36,547 bases of DNA from an uncultured Bacteroidota bacterium (GTDB lineage Bacteria; Bacteroidota; Bacteroidia; 2-12-FULL-35-15): positions 1 through 36,547 of the forward strand of contig CAIYIS010000031.1 of the NCBI GenBank assembly GCA_903926385.1, in the 5' to 3' direction. Below, piece by piece: positions 22,262-31,044 of this stretch. A program made the translations under genes and the position numbers. Every line of letters starts with the position of its first letter. The first letter of the stretch is position 1. Below the pieces are notes generated by a model, which saw only the letters and a program-made list of their open reading frames with translations, did not search any database and was not told the origin of the DNA.

Positions 22262-23506
22262 TTAACTCGCCCTGATAGCTTCCACCGGGTCGAGCTGAGA
22301 TGCACCGTAGGCAGGCACAAATCCGGAAACTACTCCAATAAGTATGGAAATAGTGAATCCTAATATAATGTTCGACTTGCTGAGCGTAATTTCCATCCCG
22401 AACGAATCTCCCGCTGTGAGCGTAATGATGTATACAATAATCAGTCCAAATATTCCGCCTATCAATGATAAAAAGATAGATTCGAAAATAAATTGAAGAA
22501 GAATGAAATAATTTTTAGCGCCAAGGGATTTTTGAATACCTATAATATTGGTGCGCTCTTTAACCGAAACAAACATGATATTAGCAATACCAAATCCGCC
22601 AACTAAAATAGAAAACCCTCCGATTATCCATCCTGCAACTCCAACAATATCGAATAGTTTGTCAAATTGGTTAGAGATTAAACTGGTTTGATTCAAAGCG
22701 AAATTATCTTCTGCACGAGGCTGTATCTTGCGTATGGAGCGCATCAAGCCTGTTAACTCATCAATAAGGTCATCGTTACTCACTCCTGATTTGGCTCTCA
22801 CGAGCAATTGAGGATCGAGATTATTGTTCCGAATATCAATAATACTGCGGGCATACTGCACCGGAACCAACACTTGTGTGTCGGGACTTCCGCCCAAAAT
22901 ACTTTCGCCTTCTTTTTTAAACACCCCAACCACCATCACTTTTGCTCCATGTACTTTTATCCATTGCCCTATGGGACTTTGGTAAGGAAACAGTGTTTTG
23001 GCCAGAACATCGCCTATAATGGCCACTGGGCGGCCTGCTTCAGACTCTATCTCTGTAAAATATCGGCCTTCGGCAATTTCGAAATTTTTTACTTTATCGA
23101 ATTGGTGAGAAGCGCAAATTATGGTAACATTTTCGATGCTGCTGCTTTTGTATTTCACTGTAATATTCGAGCTCACCACAAAGGCTGCAGCCTGCGCTCC
23201 ATCGCATTTGCGAAGTATTGCATCCAGTTCGGTGTATTCGGCATCCGGCCTATTCATGTATTTCCACCAAGGGTAATCGGGCCCGAAAGTCCAGGGCCAT
23301 TTTTCTACAAAAACAACATCATTGCCTAAACTCTGAACACTTTTTCTGAGGTTTTGTTCCAACGAATCTACGATGGTAAAAACTGTAATGATGGCGAAAA
23401 TGCCAATGGTAATACCCAAAAGCGAGAGTATGGTGCGGAGTTTGTTTACTACCAATGCATTTATGGCAAACAAAATACTTTCGCGAAACAAACCTAAAAA
23501 TATCAT
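22262..23506 (-). CDS. ABC transporter permease (MacB/FtsX type)
   Basis: 414 residues with the MacB-type layout. There is an N-terminal membrane helix (LRTILSLLGITIGIFAIITVFTIVDSL), a periplasmic domain of about 230 residues (MacB_PCD, including PVAIIGDVLAKTLFP and the GESILGGSPDTQVLVPV segment), and three C-terminal helices of the FtsX domain ending GFVPAYGASQLDPVEAIRAS. That ending is a hallmark of this family. It lacks an ATPase domain, so it needs a separate LolD/MacB-type ATPase; the orphan one at 16940-17656 is a candidate partner. Substrate unknown: lipoprotein, drug or lipid. Confidence 0.9.
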   Translation of the reverse strand: MIFLGLFRESILFAINALVVNKLRTILSLLGITIGIFAIITVFTIVDSLEQNLRKSVQSLGNDVVFVEKWPWTFGPDYPWWKYMNRPDAEYTELDAILRKCDGAQAAAFVVSSNITVKYKSSSIENVTIICASHQFDKVKNFEIAEGRYFTEIESEAGRPVAIIGDVLAKTLFPYQSPIGQWIKVHGAKVMVVGVFKKEGESILGGSPDTQVLVPVQYARSIIDIRNNNLDPQLLVRAKSGVSNDDLIDELTGLMRSIRKIQPRAEDNFALNQTSLISNQFDKLFDIVGVAGWIIGGFSILVGGFGIANIMFVSVKERTNIIGIQKSLGAKNYFILLQFIFESIFLSLIGGIFGLIIVYIITLTAGDSFGMEITLSKSNIILGFTISILIGVVSGFVPAYGASQLDPVEAIRAS

Positions 23507-23666
23507 TCAGTTTTAATTTTTTTGGAGAATGCAAATGTAGTATTTTTTCAATGATTTGATGGTTTTGTAAATCCTTTGAAATTCTTGCCTTCTACAGCGG
23601 TTTTATTAACAAAAAAAACATTTATCAACAAAATAACATTGCAGGGTGGGGGCTTATAAAAATTCC

Positions 23667-23674
23667 TACTTTTG
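23667..23674 (+). promoter_or_regulatory. -7 box of purH
   Basis: TACTTTTG, an exact TAnnTTTG match, 21 nt before the ATG at 23696, the same spacing as in the desaturase gene. Confidence 0.5.
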
Positions 23675-23695
23675 TGAGGCAATTTTTAAGAGTAA

Positions 23696-25222
23696 ATGAC
23701 AGAATTTAAAAAAATAAAGAATGCACTGATTTCAGTGTATTTCAAGGATAATTTAGAACCAATCGTACGCCAGCTTATTTCGCTTGGCGTAAAAATATAC
23801 AGTACCGGAGGCACTCAGGAGTTTATCGAAAAGCTTGGCCTGGCGGTCACTCCTGTGGAGTCGTTAACATCTTACCCTTCCATTTTGGGAGGGCGGGTTA
23901 AAACATTACATCCGAAAATATTTGGTGGAATACTTAGCAGACGCGACTTGCAGAGCGATTTAGATCAGCTAAAGGAGTTCGATATTCCCGAAATTGATTT
24001 AGTAATTGTAGATTTATATCCTTTCGAAGATACTGTTAAATCAGGTGCTTCGGAACAAGCTATCATCGAAAAAATAGACATCGGTGGCATTTCTTTGATT
24101 CGTGCTGCAGCCAAAAATTATAAAGATGTTGTAATTGTTCCTTCAAAAAACGAATACAATTTCTTATTGGAAACAATTTTGCTTGCTCAGAAAGGGAAGT
24201 CTTCATTACTTGACAGAAAAGGGTTGGCTTTGCAGGCATTTAATGTTTCATCTCATTACGATGCTGCCATATTCAACTATTTCCAAGGAGGAGATTCATT
24301 GGTGTTCAAGCAAAGTGTTCAGCAGGCCAATGCACTTCGTTATGGAGAAAATCCTCATCAAAAGGGAGTTTTTTACGGTAACTTGAGCGAAATGTTCACC
24401 AAGTTAAACGGAAAGGAATTGTCGTATAATAATCTTCTGGATGTAGATGCTGCTGTAACACTGATGGCCGAATTTGATGAAACAACATTCGCCATTCTGA
24501 AACATAATAATGCATGCGGGGTGGCTTCCCGTCCGGAATTAGTTAACGCTTGGAAAGACGCACTAGCAGGAGACCCGACCAGTGCTTTCGGAGGAGTACT
24601 CATCACCAATACTCCGCTGGATATGGCTACTGCAGAAGAGGTGCACAAATTGTTTTTCGAAGTGATAATTGCTCCTTCATACAACGAAAAGGCATTGGAA
24701 TTAATAAAGTCAAAACCTAACCGCATCATCCTTCAACAAAAAGAAGTGCAGTTATCAAAGAAATCCTTTCGCACCCTTTTGAATGGGGTGATTGAGCAGG
24801 ATAAGGATAGCAAGACAGAAACTAAGGCGGATATGCAAACGGTTACTAAAACCTCTCCAAAAGACGAGCAGTATAGCGATCTGGAATTTGCAAACAAATT
24901 AGTGAAGCAATCTAAATCGAATACTATTGTTATTGCTAAAAACAAGCAATTAATTGCAAGCGGTGTAGGGCAAACATCTCGAGTGGATGCATTGGAACAA
25001 GCTATTCACAAGGCAATAAAATTTGGGTTTGATATGAACGGTGCTGTTATGGCATCGGATGCGTTTTTCCCGTTTCCTGATTGTGTGGAAATAGCTCATT
25101 ATGCTGGAATAACTGCGGTAATTCAGCCGGGAGGTTCGATAAAGGATAAAGATTCGATAGCCTATTGCGATGCCAATCACATGGCAATGGTGGTAACCGG
25201 AACAAGACATTTTAAACATTAA
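23696..25222 (+). CDS. purH: Bifunctional AICAR formyltransferase / IMP cyclohydrolase
   Basis: 508 residues. It carries out the last two steps of de novo purine synthesis. The N-terminal IMP cyclohydrolase (MGS-like fold, residues 1-150) has KIYSTGGTQEFIEKLG, GRVKTLHPKIFGGIL and IDIGGISLIRAAAKN. The C-terminal AICAR transformylase has LRYGENPHQKGVFY, KHNNACGVAS, DPTSAFGGVL, and the final ASDAFFPFPDCVEIA and IQPGGSIKD motifs. A charged, low-complexity stretch around residues 365-400 looks like a flexible insertion. It stands alone with its own -7 box, divergent from the ABC permease gene. Confidence 0.97.
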   Translation: MTEFKKIKNALISVYFKDNLEPIVRQLISLGVKIYSTGGTQEFIEKLGLAVTPVESLTSYPSILGGRVKTLHPKIFGGILSRRDLQSDLDQLKEFDIPEIDLVIVDLYPFEDTVKSGASEQAIIEKIDIGGISLIRAAAKNYKDVVIVPSKNEYNFLLETILLAQKGKSSLLDRKGLALQAFNVSSHYDAAIFNYFQGGDSLVFKQSVQQANALRYGENPHQKGVFYGNLSEMFTKLNGKELSYNNLLDVDAAVTLMAEFDETTFAILKHNNACGVASRPELVNAWKDALAGDPTSAFGGVLITNTPLDMATAEEVHKLFFEVIIAPSYNEKALELIKSKPNRIILQQKEVQLSKKSFRTLLNGVIEQDKDSKTETKADMQTVTKTSPKDEQYSDLEFANKLVKQSKSNTIVIAKNKQLIASGVGQTSRVDALEQAIHKAIKFGFDMNGAVMASDAFFPFPDCVEIAHYAGITAVIQPGGSIKDKDSIAYCDANHMAMVVTGTRHFKH

Positions 25223-25331
25223 TCAAAAGAAATAGAAATTAATATTAATTTTACATCACAAAAAAATAACAACTGGTATCAGAAAATTGAAATAAATTTA
25301 CATTTCTGAAATCCAAAATCCAAAATCATAT

Positions 25332-26354
25332 ATGGGATTATTTAGTTTTTTAACACAAGAGATAGCTATTGACTTAGGAACAGCGAACACGCTGATTATA
25401 TATAACGATAAAGTAGTAGTAGACGAACCTTCTATTGTTGCTGTAGACCGTATGACGGGCAAAATAATTGCCGTTGGTAAACAGGCACAGCAAATGCATG
25501 GTAAAACGCATGAAAATATTAAGACAATTCGTCCGTTAAAGGATGGTGTAATTGCCGACTTTAGTGCCGCAGAGCACATGATCAGGGGAATGATTAAAAT
25601 GATAAACCCTGGAAGACGTTTGTTCACTCCTTCTCTTAAGGTGGTAATTTGTATTCCTTCCGGAATTACCGAAGTGGAAAAACGTGCAGTAAGAGATAGC
25701 GCTGAACGTGCCGGTGGAAAGGAAGTGTACCTTATTCATGAGCCAATGGCAGCAGCTATCGGAATTGGAATTGATGTGGAAGAACCGATGGGAAATATGA
25801 TTATTGATATCGGTGGTGGAACCAGCGAGATTGCTGTTATTGCCCTTGGTGGTATTGTTTGCGATAAATCAATTCGTATTGCAGGTGATGAATTTACTGC
25901 TAACATTGAAGAATATATGCGTAGACAACATAATATTTTAATTGGCGAACGTTCTGCTGAACGTGTGAAAATTGAAGTGGGTGCTGCGATGACCGAAATC
26001 GATAATCCTCCACCTGATTATGCTGTTCACGGACGAGATTTGATGACAGGTATTCCAAAAGAAATTTATGTTTCGTATACAGAGATTGCTCATGCACTTG
26101 ATAAATCCATTTCTAAAGTTGAGGAAGCTATTCTGAATGCGTTAGAGATGACTCCTCCTGAATTATCCGCAGATATTTTCCGTACTGGTATTTATCTGGC
26201 TGGCGGAGGTTCTATGCTTAGAGGGTTGGATAAACGAATTTCTTTAAAAACAAAACTCCCTGTTCATATTGCGGAGGATCCGCTTCGTGCTGTGGCTCGT
26301 GGAACCGGAATTGCATTGAAGAATGTGGGGAAATTCCCTTTCCTAATGAGGTAA
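25332..26354 (+). CDS. mreB: Rod-shape-determining protein MreB (actin-like)
   Basis: 340 residues, normal for MreB. The actin-fold nucleotide motifs are IDLGTANTLI (phosphate 1), IIDIGGGTSEIAVIALGG (phosphate 2) and GIYLAGGGSMLRGLDKR (adenosine). It polymerises under the inner membrane and guides the elongation machinery. First gene of the shape cluster; mreC follows after 128 nt. No clear -7 box is seen in the 109-nt gap after purH, which contains the short repeat ATCCAAAATCCAAAATC near 25311-25327. Confidence 0.97.
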   Translation: MGLFSFLTQEIAIDLGTANTLIIYNDKVVVDEPSIVAVDRMTGKIIAVGKQAQQMHGKTHENIKTIRPLKDGVIADFSAAEHMIRGMIKMINPGRRLFTPSLKVVICIPSGITEVEKRAVRDSAERAGGKEVYLIHEPMAAAIGIGIDVEEPMGNMIIDIGGGTSEIAVIALGGIVCDKSIRIAGDEFTANIEEYMRRQHNILIGERSAERVKIEVGAAMTEIDNPPPDYAVHGRDLMTGIPKEIYVSYTEIAHALDKSISKVEEAILNALEMTPPELSADIFRTGIYLAGGGSMLRGLDKRISLKTKLPVHIAEDPLRAVARGTGIALKNVGKFPFLMR

Positions 26355-26482
26355 TAATTTATTGTTTTAATGTGAATCACATAATTTGTTGAGTAAAATA
26401 ATTGCCTTTTTGAATTTTCTGAATTCATCAAACTCTTTTCGAAAAGGAATTAAATTTTAACTCAACCGACCGTATAAAATAG

Positions 26483-27328
26483 ATGAGAAACCTTTTTTTG
26501 TTTTTTTGGAAAAATTATTTTCTGTTTCTTTTTTTATTACTCGAATCTTTGTGTGTTTATCTGTTGGTTCAAAACAATAATTTTCAGAGAGCAAGTTTTA
26601 TTAACTCTTCGAGTGCCGTTTCTGCAAACATACTATCAGCAACGCATGATGTCAATCAATATTTTCTTTTAAAAGATGCTAATGAAAAGCTACTGAAAGA
26701 AAATGCCGAATTGAGATCTAAGACCAAAGAGTCGTTTTCTCTCATTTTGAATAGTCATCAAACAGTTTCGGATACCACCTTTCATCAGAAATATACTTAT
26801 ACAAGCGCTAAAGTGGTTAACAATTCAACCAATATGCGAAACAATTATCTTACGCTTGATAAAGGTTCTAATCAGGGAATAAAGAATAACATGGCTGTGA
26901 TTACCAGCTCAGGGGTAGTGGGACAAGTAAAGGATGTTTCTGCAAATTTTTGTACTGTGATGTCGTTATTAAATAGTAAAACAACCATTAGTTCTAAAAT
27001 AAAGAAAGATGGTTCTTACGGGCCACTGATGTGGGATGCGGATGATAACTTTGGTACGGCTACTCTTCACGACATTCCTACTCACGTTCGGTTAATTACT
27101 GGCGACACTGTGGTTACTTCTGCTTATTCTACAACCTTTCCGGAGAACATTATGGTTGGTACTGTTGAAAGTTTTGTAAAGAAATCCGGAGAGTTTTTTT
27201 ATACAGTTAAAGTAAAGCTTTCGACTGATTTTAAAAAACTATCCTATGTTTACATAGTTGAAAATATTATGAAAGACGAACAGGAAGAGTTGGAAAAAAT
27301 ATCTGAACCTGATAAAAAAAGCAAATAA
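26483..27328 (+). CDS. mreC: Rod-shape-determining protein MreC
   Basis: 281 residues. A short cytoplasmic start and one membrane helix (FLFLFLLLESLCVYLLVQ) are followed by a coiled-coil region with KLLKENAELRSK. Then comes the beta-rich domain typical of MreC: YLTLDKGSNQGIKNNMAVITSSGVVGQV, TISSKIKKDGSYG and GDTVVTSAYSTTFPENIMVG. A lysine/glutamate-rich tail ends the protein. It links MreB and PBP2 in the periplasm. Separated from mreD by only 6 nt. Confidence 0.93.
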   Translation: MRNLFLFFWKNYFLFLFLLLESLCVYLLVQNNNFQRASFINSSSAVSANILSATHDVNQYFLLKDANEKLLKENAELRSKTKESFSLILNSHQTVSDTTFHQKYTYTSAKVVNNSTNMRNNYLTLDKGSNQGIKNNMAVITSSGVVGQVKDVSANFCTVMSLLNSKTTISSKIKKDGSYGPLMWDADDNFGTATLHDIPTHVRLITGDTVVTSAYSTTFPENIMVGTVESFVKKSGEFFYTVKVKLSTDFKKLSYVYIVENIMKDEQEELEKISEPDKKSK

Positions 27329-27334
27329 AAGAAA

Positions 27335-27853
27335 ATGGTAACTACAATAATCCGAAACTTTATTCGCTTCATCATACTAATTCTGGTGCAGGTTCTCATT
27401 ATTAAGAATATTGAATTGGGGCGCTTTGTTAATCCTTTTTTATACATTCTTTTTATAATCGCTTTGCCTTTCGAAACGCCAAAATGGTTACTGTTGCTGA
27501 GTGGTTTTCTTCTTGGTATTACCATCGACATGTTTTATAACACAATGGGGATGCATGCTGCCGCCACTGTTTTTATGGCATACATTCGACCAAGCATTTT
27601 AAATTTATTTTCCCCGCGCGAAGGATATGAGTTCGGAACACAGCCTACCATTCAATATTTAGGTGTTCCTTGGTTTCTTTCTTATTCTGCAATTTTAATT
27701 GTTCTGCATCACTTTATTTTGTTTTATTTAGAAGTTTTCCGTTTCTCCGAGTTCTTTCCTACCTTAATAAGAATTATTGTAAGTTCTGTTTCCACATTAG
27801 TGTTAGTAGTTTTATCCCAGTACCTTTTTCAAAGCAAAAAAGAAGTTGAATGA
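27335..27853 (+). CDS. mreD: Rod-shape-determining protein MreD
   Basis: 172 residues, very hydrophobic with about five membrane helices, such as FIILILVQVLIIKNIELG at the N-terminus and LLLLSGFLLGITIDMF, which matches the conserved GLxxD region of MreD. Identified from this pattern and from its place between mreC and the PBP2 gene. Its stop overlaps the start of the next gene (ATGA). Confidence 0.9.
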   Translation: MVTTIIRNFIRFIILILVQVLIIKNIELGRFVNPFLYILFIIALPFETPKWLLLLSGFLLGITIDMFYNTMGMHAAATVFMAYIRPSILNLFSPREGYEFGTQPTIQYLGVPWFLSYSAILIVLHHFILFYLEVFRFSEFFPTLIRIIVSSVSTLVLVVLSQYLFQSKKEVE

Positions 27854-29712
27854 ATAATACACTTTCAGAACGAAAATATATAATAATTGGAGTATTTGTT
27901 CTGGTAGGACTTGCTTTCATCGCACGTCTGTTTTATATTCAGGTAATAGATGACAGTTATAAACTGGATGCCCGAAATCAGGCATTCCGTTATACAACCG
28001 AGTTTCCAGTTAGAGGATATATATATGACAGGAAGAATAAACTTTTGGTGTATAACGAAGCTGCCTATGATTTGATGGTTACTCCAAAAGAAGTTAAGGA
28101 ACTGGATACTGCAGATTTTTGTAAGTTACTTGATATAACAAAAGATGACTTTTTGAAAAAAATGAAGAAAGCAGTGCAGGCCCCCAATTCGCCTCGCAAG
28201 CCATCCATTTTCGAAAAGCAATTATCACCTCAGGATTATGCCGCTTTGCAGGAAAGACTCTACAGGTTTCATGGTTTCTTTGTTCAGTCGCGAACATTAA
28301 GGAAGTACCCGATGAAAATTGCGGCTAATATGCTTGGATACATCGGTGAGGCGGATAAAGATATGACCGAACGTGACCCATATTATAACGAAGGTGATTA
28401 TCTTGGTATAAGCGGTGTTGAGAAGACGTACGAAAAGGTATTAAGAGGGAAAAAGGGAATGCACATTTTAATGGTTGATGTAAACAATAGCCCAAAAGGA
28501 AGTTATATGAACGGGTTGTATGATACAATAGCACAACCTGGAAAATCATTACAATCCACTCTTGATGCGGACTTGCAATTGTACGGAGAGCAACTGATGC
28601 AAAACAAAGTGGGAAGTATTGTTGCCATTGAACCTCAAACCGGAGAAGTATTAGCGTTGGTAACAAGCCCCTCGTATGACCCAAATCTTTTAGTCGGAAG
28701 AGCTAGAAATAAAAACTTTTCAAAATTATATTTGGATACCATTCGTGTTCCTTTGTTCAACAGAGCAACCATGGCTTCTTATCCTCCGGGTTCAACATTT
28801 AAATTGGTGGAATCTCTGATAGGTCAGCAGGAGGGTGTTTTAACGCCCGAAACCAAATACCCTTGTTCAGCGGGTTATGCTCCGTTAGGCGGGCACCCGA
28901 AATGTGAGGTGCACCCATCTCCTCTGGCTTTGTATGATGCAATCGGCTACTCATGTAATTCATATTTCTCTTATGTTTTTAAAAGTATAATTGAAAACAA
29001 AAAATACCACGACACCTACAAAGCGTTTGAAGCTTGGCGGAACATTGCATTAAGTTTCAATATTGGCAGAAAAACAAATTCGGATTTGGCAAATGAGTTG
29101 CGAGGAAACATTCCTTCAATAAAATATTACGACAAAGTTTTTGGAAAGGGCGCATGGAAAGCATCTACTGTAATTTCGCTAGGAATAGGACAAGCGGAGA
29201 TGGGGATTACTCCATTACAAAATGCCAATGTGGCAACTATCATAGCAAACAAAGGATGGTATTATACACCTCACATTGTGAAAGCAATTAACGATAATCC
29301 CAATGATACAACTCTTAATCGTTTTAAAGTAAAGCATAACACAGCAATTACTGACCCAACAATATATGATAACGTAATAGAAGGTATGAGTCATGTTACT
29401 GAAAGTGGAACAGCGCACTTGCTGAAAATTGAAGGAGTGGAGTATTGTGCAAAGACAGGAACAGCAGAGAATCCGCATGGAAGAGATCACTCGGTTTTTG
29501 TGGCTTTTGCTCCTAAGAATAATCCTAAAATTGCAATTGCTGTTCTGGTGGAGAATGCCGGATGGGGGGCTTCCTGGGCAGGGCCAATTGCCACCTTGAT
29601 GATGGAAAAATACCTGAATGGAAAAGTAGTCAGAAAAGATTTGGAGAAAACAATGATGGATGCAAATCTGATTGACCAGCCAAAATGGGAGCCTAAAAAA
29701 AAGAAAAAGTAA
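27850..29712 (+). CDS. mrdA: Penicillin-binding protein 2 (elongation transpeptidase)
   Basis: 620 residues, the usual size. A single N-terminal membrane helix (IIIGVFVLVGLAFIARLFYI) precedes the dimerisation domain and the transpeptidase. The active site is complete: S315-T-F-K318 in PPGSTFKL, SCN in GYSCNSYF, and KTG in CAKTGTAENP. The pedestal segment KYPMKIAANMLGYIGEAD and ISGVEKTYEKVLRGKKG fit PBP2 of the elongasome. It cross-links new peptidoglycan made by RodA. It starts within the end of mreD and is followed by rodA after 12 nt. Confidence 0.96.
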   Translation: MNNTLSERKYIIIGVFVLVGLAFIARLFYIQVIDDSYKLDARNQAFRYTTEFPVRGYIYDRKNKLLVYNEAAYDLMVTPKEVKELDTADFCKLLDITKDDFLKKMKKAVQAPNSPRKPSIFEKQLSPQDYAALQERLYRFHGFFVQSRTLRKYPMKIAANMLGYIGEADKDMTERDPYYNEGDYLGISGVEKTYEKVLRGKKGMHILMVDVNNSPKGSYMNGLYDTIAQPGKSLQSTLDADLQLYGEQLMQNKVGSIVAIEPQTGEVLALVTSPSYDPNLLVGRARNKNFSKLYLDTIRVPLFNRATMASYPPGSTFKLVESLIGQQEGVLTPETKYPCSAGYAPLGGHPKCEVHPSPLALYDAIGYSCNSYFSYVFKSIIENKKYHDTYKAFEAWRNIALSFNIGRKTNSDLANELRGNIPSIKYYDKVFGKGAWKASTVISLGIGQAEMGITPLQNANVATIIANKGWYYTPHIVKAINDNPNDTTLNRFKVKHNTAITDPTIYDNVIEGMSHVTESGTAHLLKIEGVEYCAKTGTAENPHGRDHSVFVAFAPKNNPKIAIAVLVENAGWGASWAGPIATLMMEKYLNGKVVRKDLEKTMMDANLIDQPKWEPKKKKK

Positions 29713-29724
29713 ATTGATTTAGCT

Positions 29725-30996
29725 TTGGAAAGGAAAGTAAGTAGTAATATTTTTAGCGATGTAGATTGGGTAACCGTTCTGCTTTATTTGCTTTTAATAA
29801 CTATGGGTTGGCTTAATATTTATTCGGCAGTTTATAACGAAGACCATCACGTTATAACTGATATGTCTCAGAAATACGGCAAACAATTATTATGGATAGG
29901 AACCTCGCTATTAATAGCACTAATCATATTAATTATTGATGAGAAATTTTATACCGCATTCGCTTATCTAATATATGGTGTGTTTTTACTTGCCTGTATT
30001 GCTGTACCGTTTCTCGGAAGGGAAGTAAAAGGAAGTCGCTCCTGGTTTAGGTTTGGCGATTTCGGGATTCAGCCTGCTGAGTTCATGAAGTTTGCTGCCA
30101 ACTTAGCTATTGCCAAATTTCTGAGTAATCAGTTCATCAAAATATCCGATTACCGAAACACCATCATCACCCTGCTTATTATAGGTGTTCCGCTTATTGT
30201 AATAAAAGTGTTGCAAGACGAAACAGGACTAGCTATCGTATTTGTGACTTTTATATTTACTCTCTACAGAGAAGGGTTATCCGTAAATTATCTTTTGCTT
30301 GGCTTTACCGCCATTGTTCTTTTTGTTTTAGCATTGATGGTAAATAATATTTATTTGTTTGTTATTATCGGCTCTTTGTGTGTGGTTGCTACACTATTTA
30401 TTAAACGCAACAGGAAAAATTTATTTGTTGTTGCTGTAGTCGGATTGATTGCATGCAGTATGGTGAAAGGCACGAGTACAGTTTACGAGCACATGGAAGA
30501 ACATCAGAAAGTTCGTATAGATGTGTTGTTGGGAAGAGGAACTGTTAACTTAAAAAAGGAAGGATATAATGTTAATCAGGCAAAGATAGCTATCGGTTCG
30601 GGAGGATTTGCCGGTAAAGGATATTTAAACGGAACCCAAACCAAATATGATTTTGTTCCGGAACAGGACACCGATTTTATTTTTTGTACCGTTGGTGAAG
30701 AGTGGGGCTTTCTGGGAAGTTCGTTAGTTATCATTCTAGAACTTGTTCTGATAATTAAAGTGATTTTTATGGCCGAAAGGCAGCGGTCGGCATTCAGTCG
30801 TATTTATGGTTATGGTGTGGCTTCCGTTTTGTTTTTCCACTTAACCATTAATGTGGGAATGACAATAGGTTTGGCTCCGGTAATCGGAATACCATTGCCT
30901 TTCTTTAGTTACGGAGGCTCTTCTCTCTGGTCGTTTACCATATTGCTGTTTATTTTTATTAAACTCGATTCGCATCGTTTGTCCATTTTAAGATAG
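29725..30996 (+). CDS. rodA: SEDS glycosyltransferase RodA
   Basis: 423 residues with about ten membrane helices. SEDS signatures are visible: GSRSWFRFGDFGIQPAEFMKFA (the functional loop with the conserved PAE), LQDETGLAIVFV, the extracellular loop with DFIFCTVGEEWGFLGSSLV, and GLAPVIGIPLPFFSYGGSS near the C-terminus. It polymerises peptidoglycan strands with PBP2. The best start is a TTG at 29725, as there is no ATG before the first membrane helix. A TTG start may lower its expression relative to mrdA. Confidence 0.94.
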   Translation: MERKVSSNIFSDVDWVTVLLYLLLITMGWLNIYSAVYNEDHHVITDMSQKYGKQLLWIGTSLLIALIILIIDEKFYTAFAYLIYGVFLLACIAVPFLGREVKGSRSWFRFGDFGIQPAEFMKFAANLAIAKFLSNQFIKISDYRNTIITLLIIGVPLIVIKVLQDETGLAIVFVTFIFTLYREGLSVNYLLLGFTAIVLFVLALMVNNIYLFVIIGSLCVVATLFIKRNRKNLFVVAVVGLIACSMVKGTSTVYEHMEEHQKVRIDVLLGRGTVNLKKEGYNVNQAKIAIGSGGFAGKGYLNGTQTKYDFVPEQDTDFIFCTVGEEWGFLGSSLVIILELVLIIKVIFMAERQRSAFSRIYGYGVASVLFFHLTINVGMTIGLAPVIGIPLPFFSYGGSSLWSFTILLFIFIKLDSHRLSILR

Positions 30997-31030
30997 CCAA
31001 ATTGGTATGGAAAATAATTTATTAATTCTA

Positions 31031-31038
31031 TACCTTTG
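31031..31038 (+). promoter_or_regulatory. -7 box of lnt
   Basis: TACCTTTG, an exact TAnnTTTG match, ending 6 nt before the ATG at 31045. This is the same geometry as at 2717-2731 and would give a leaderless or near-leaderless mRNA, independent of rodA. Confidence 0.5.
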
Positions 31039-31044
31039 CACTCA

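Noticed and set aside
23696-25222. Frameshift or fusion in purH because of the charged insertion near residues 365-400
   Set aside because: The frame is continuous and both flanking catalytic regions are intact; it looks like a surface insertion.
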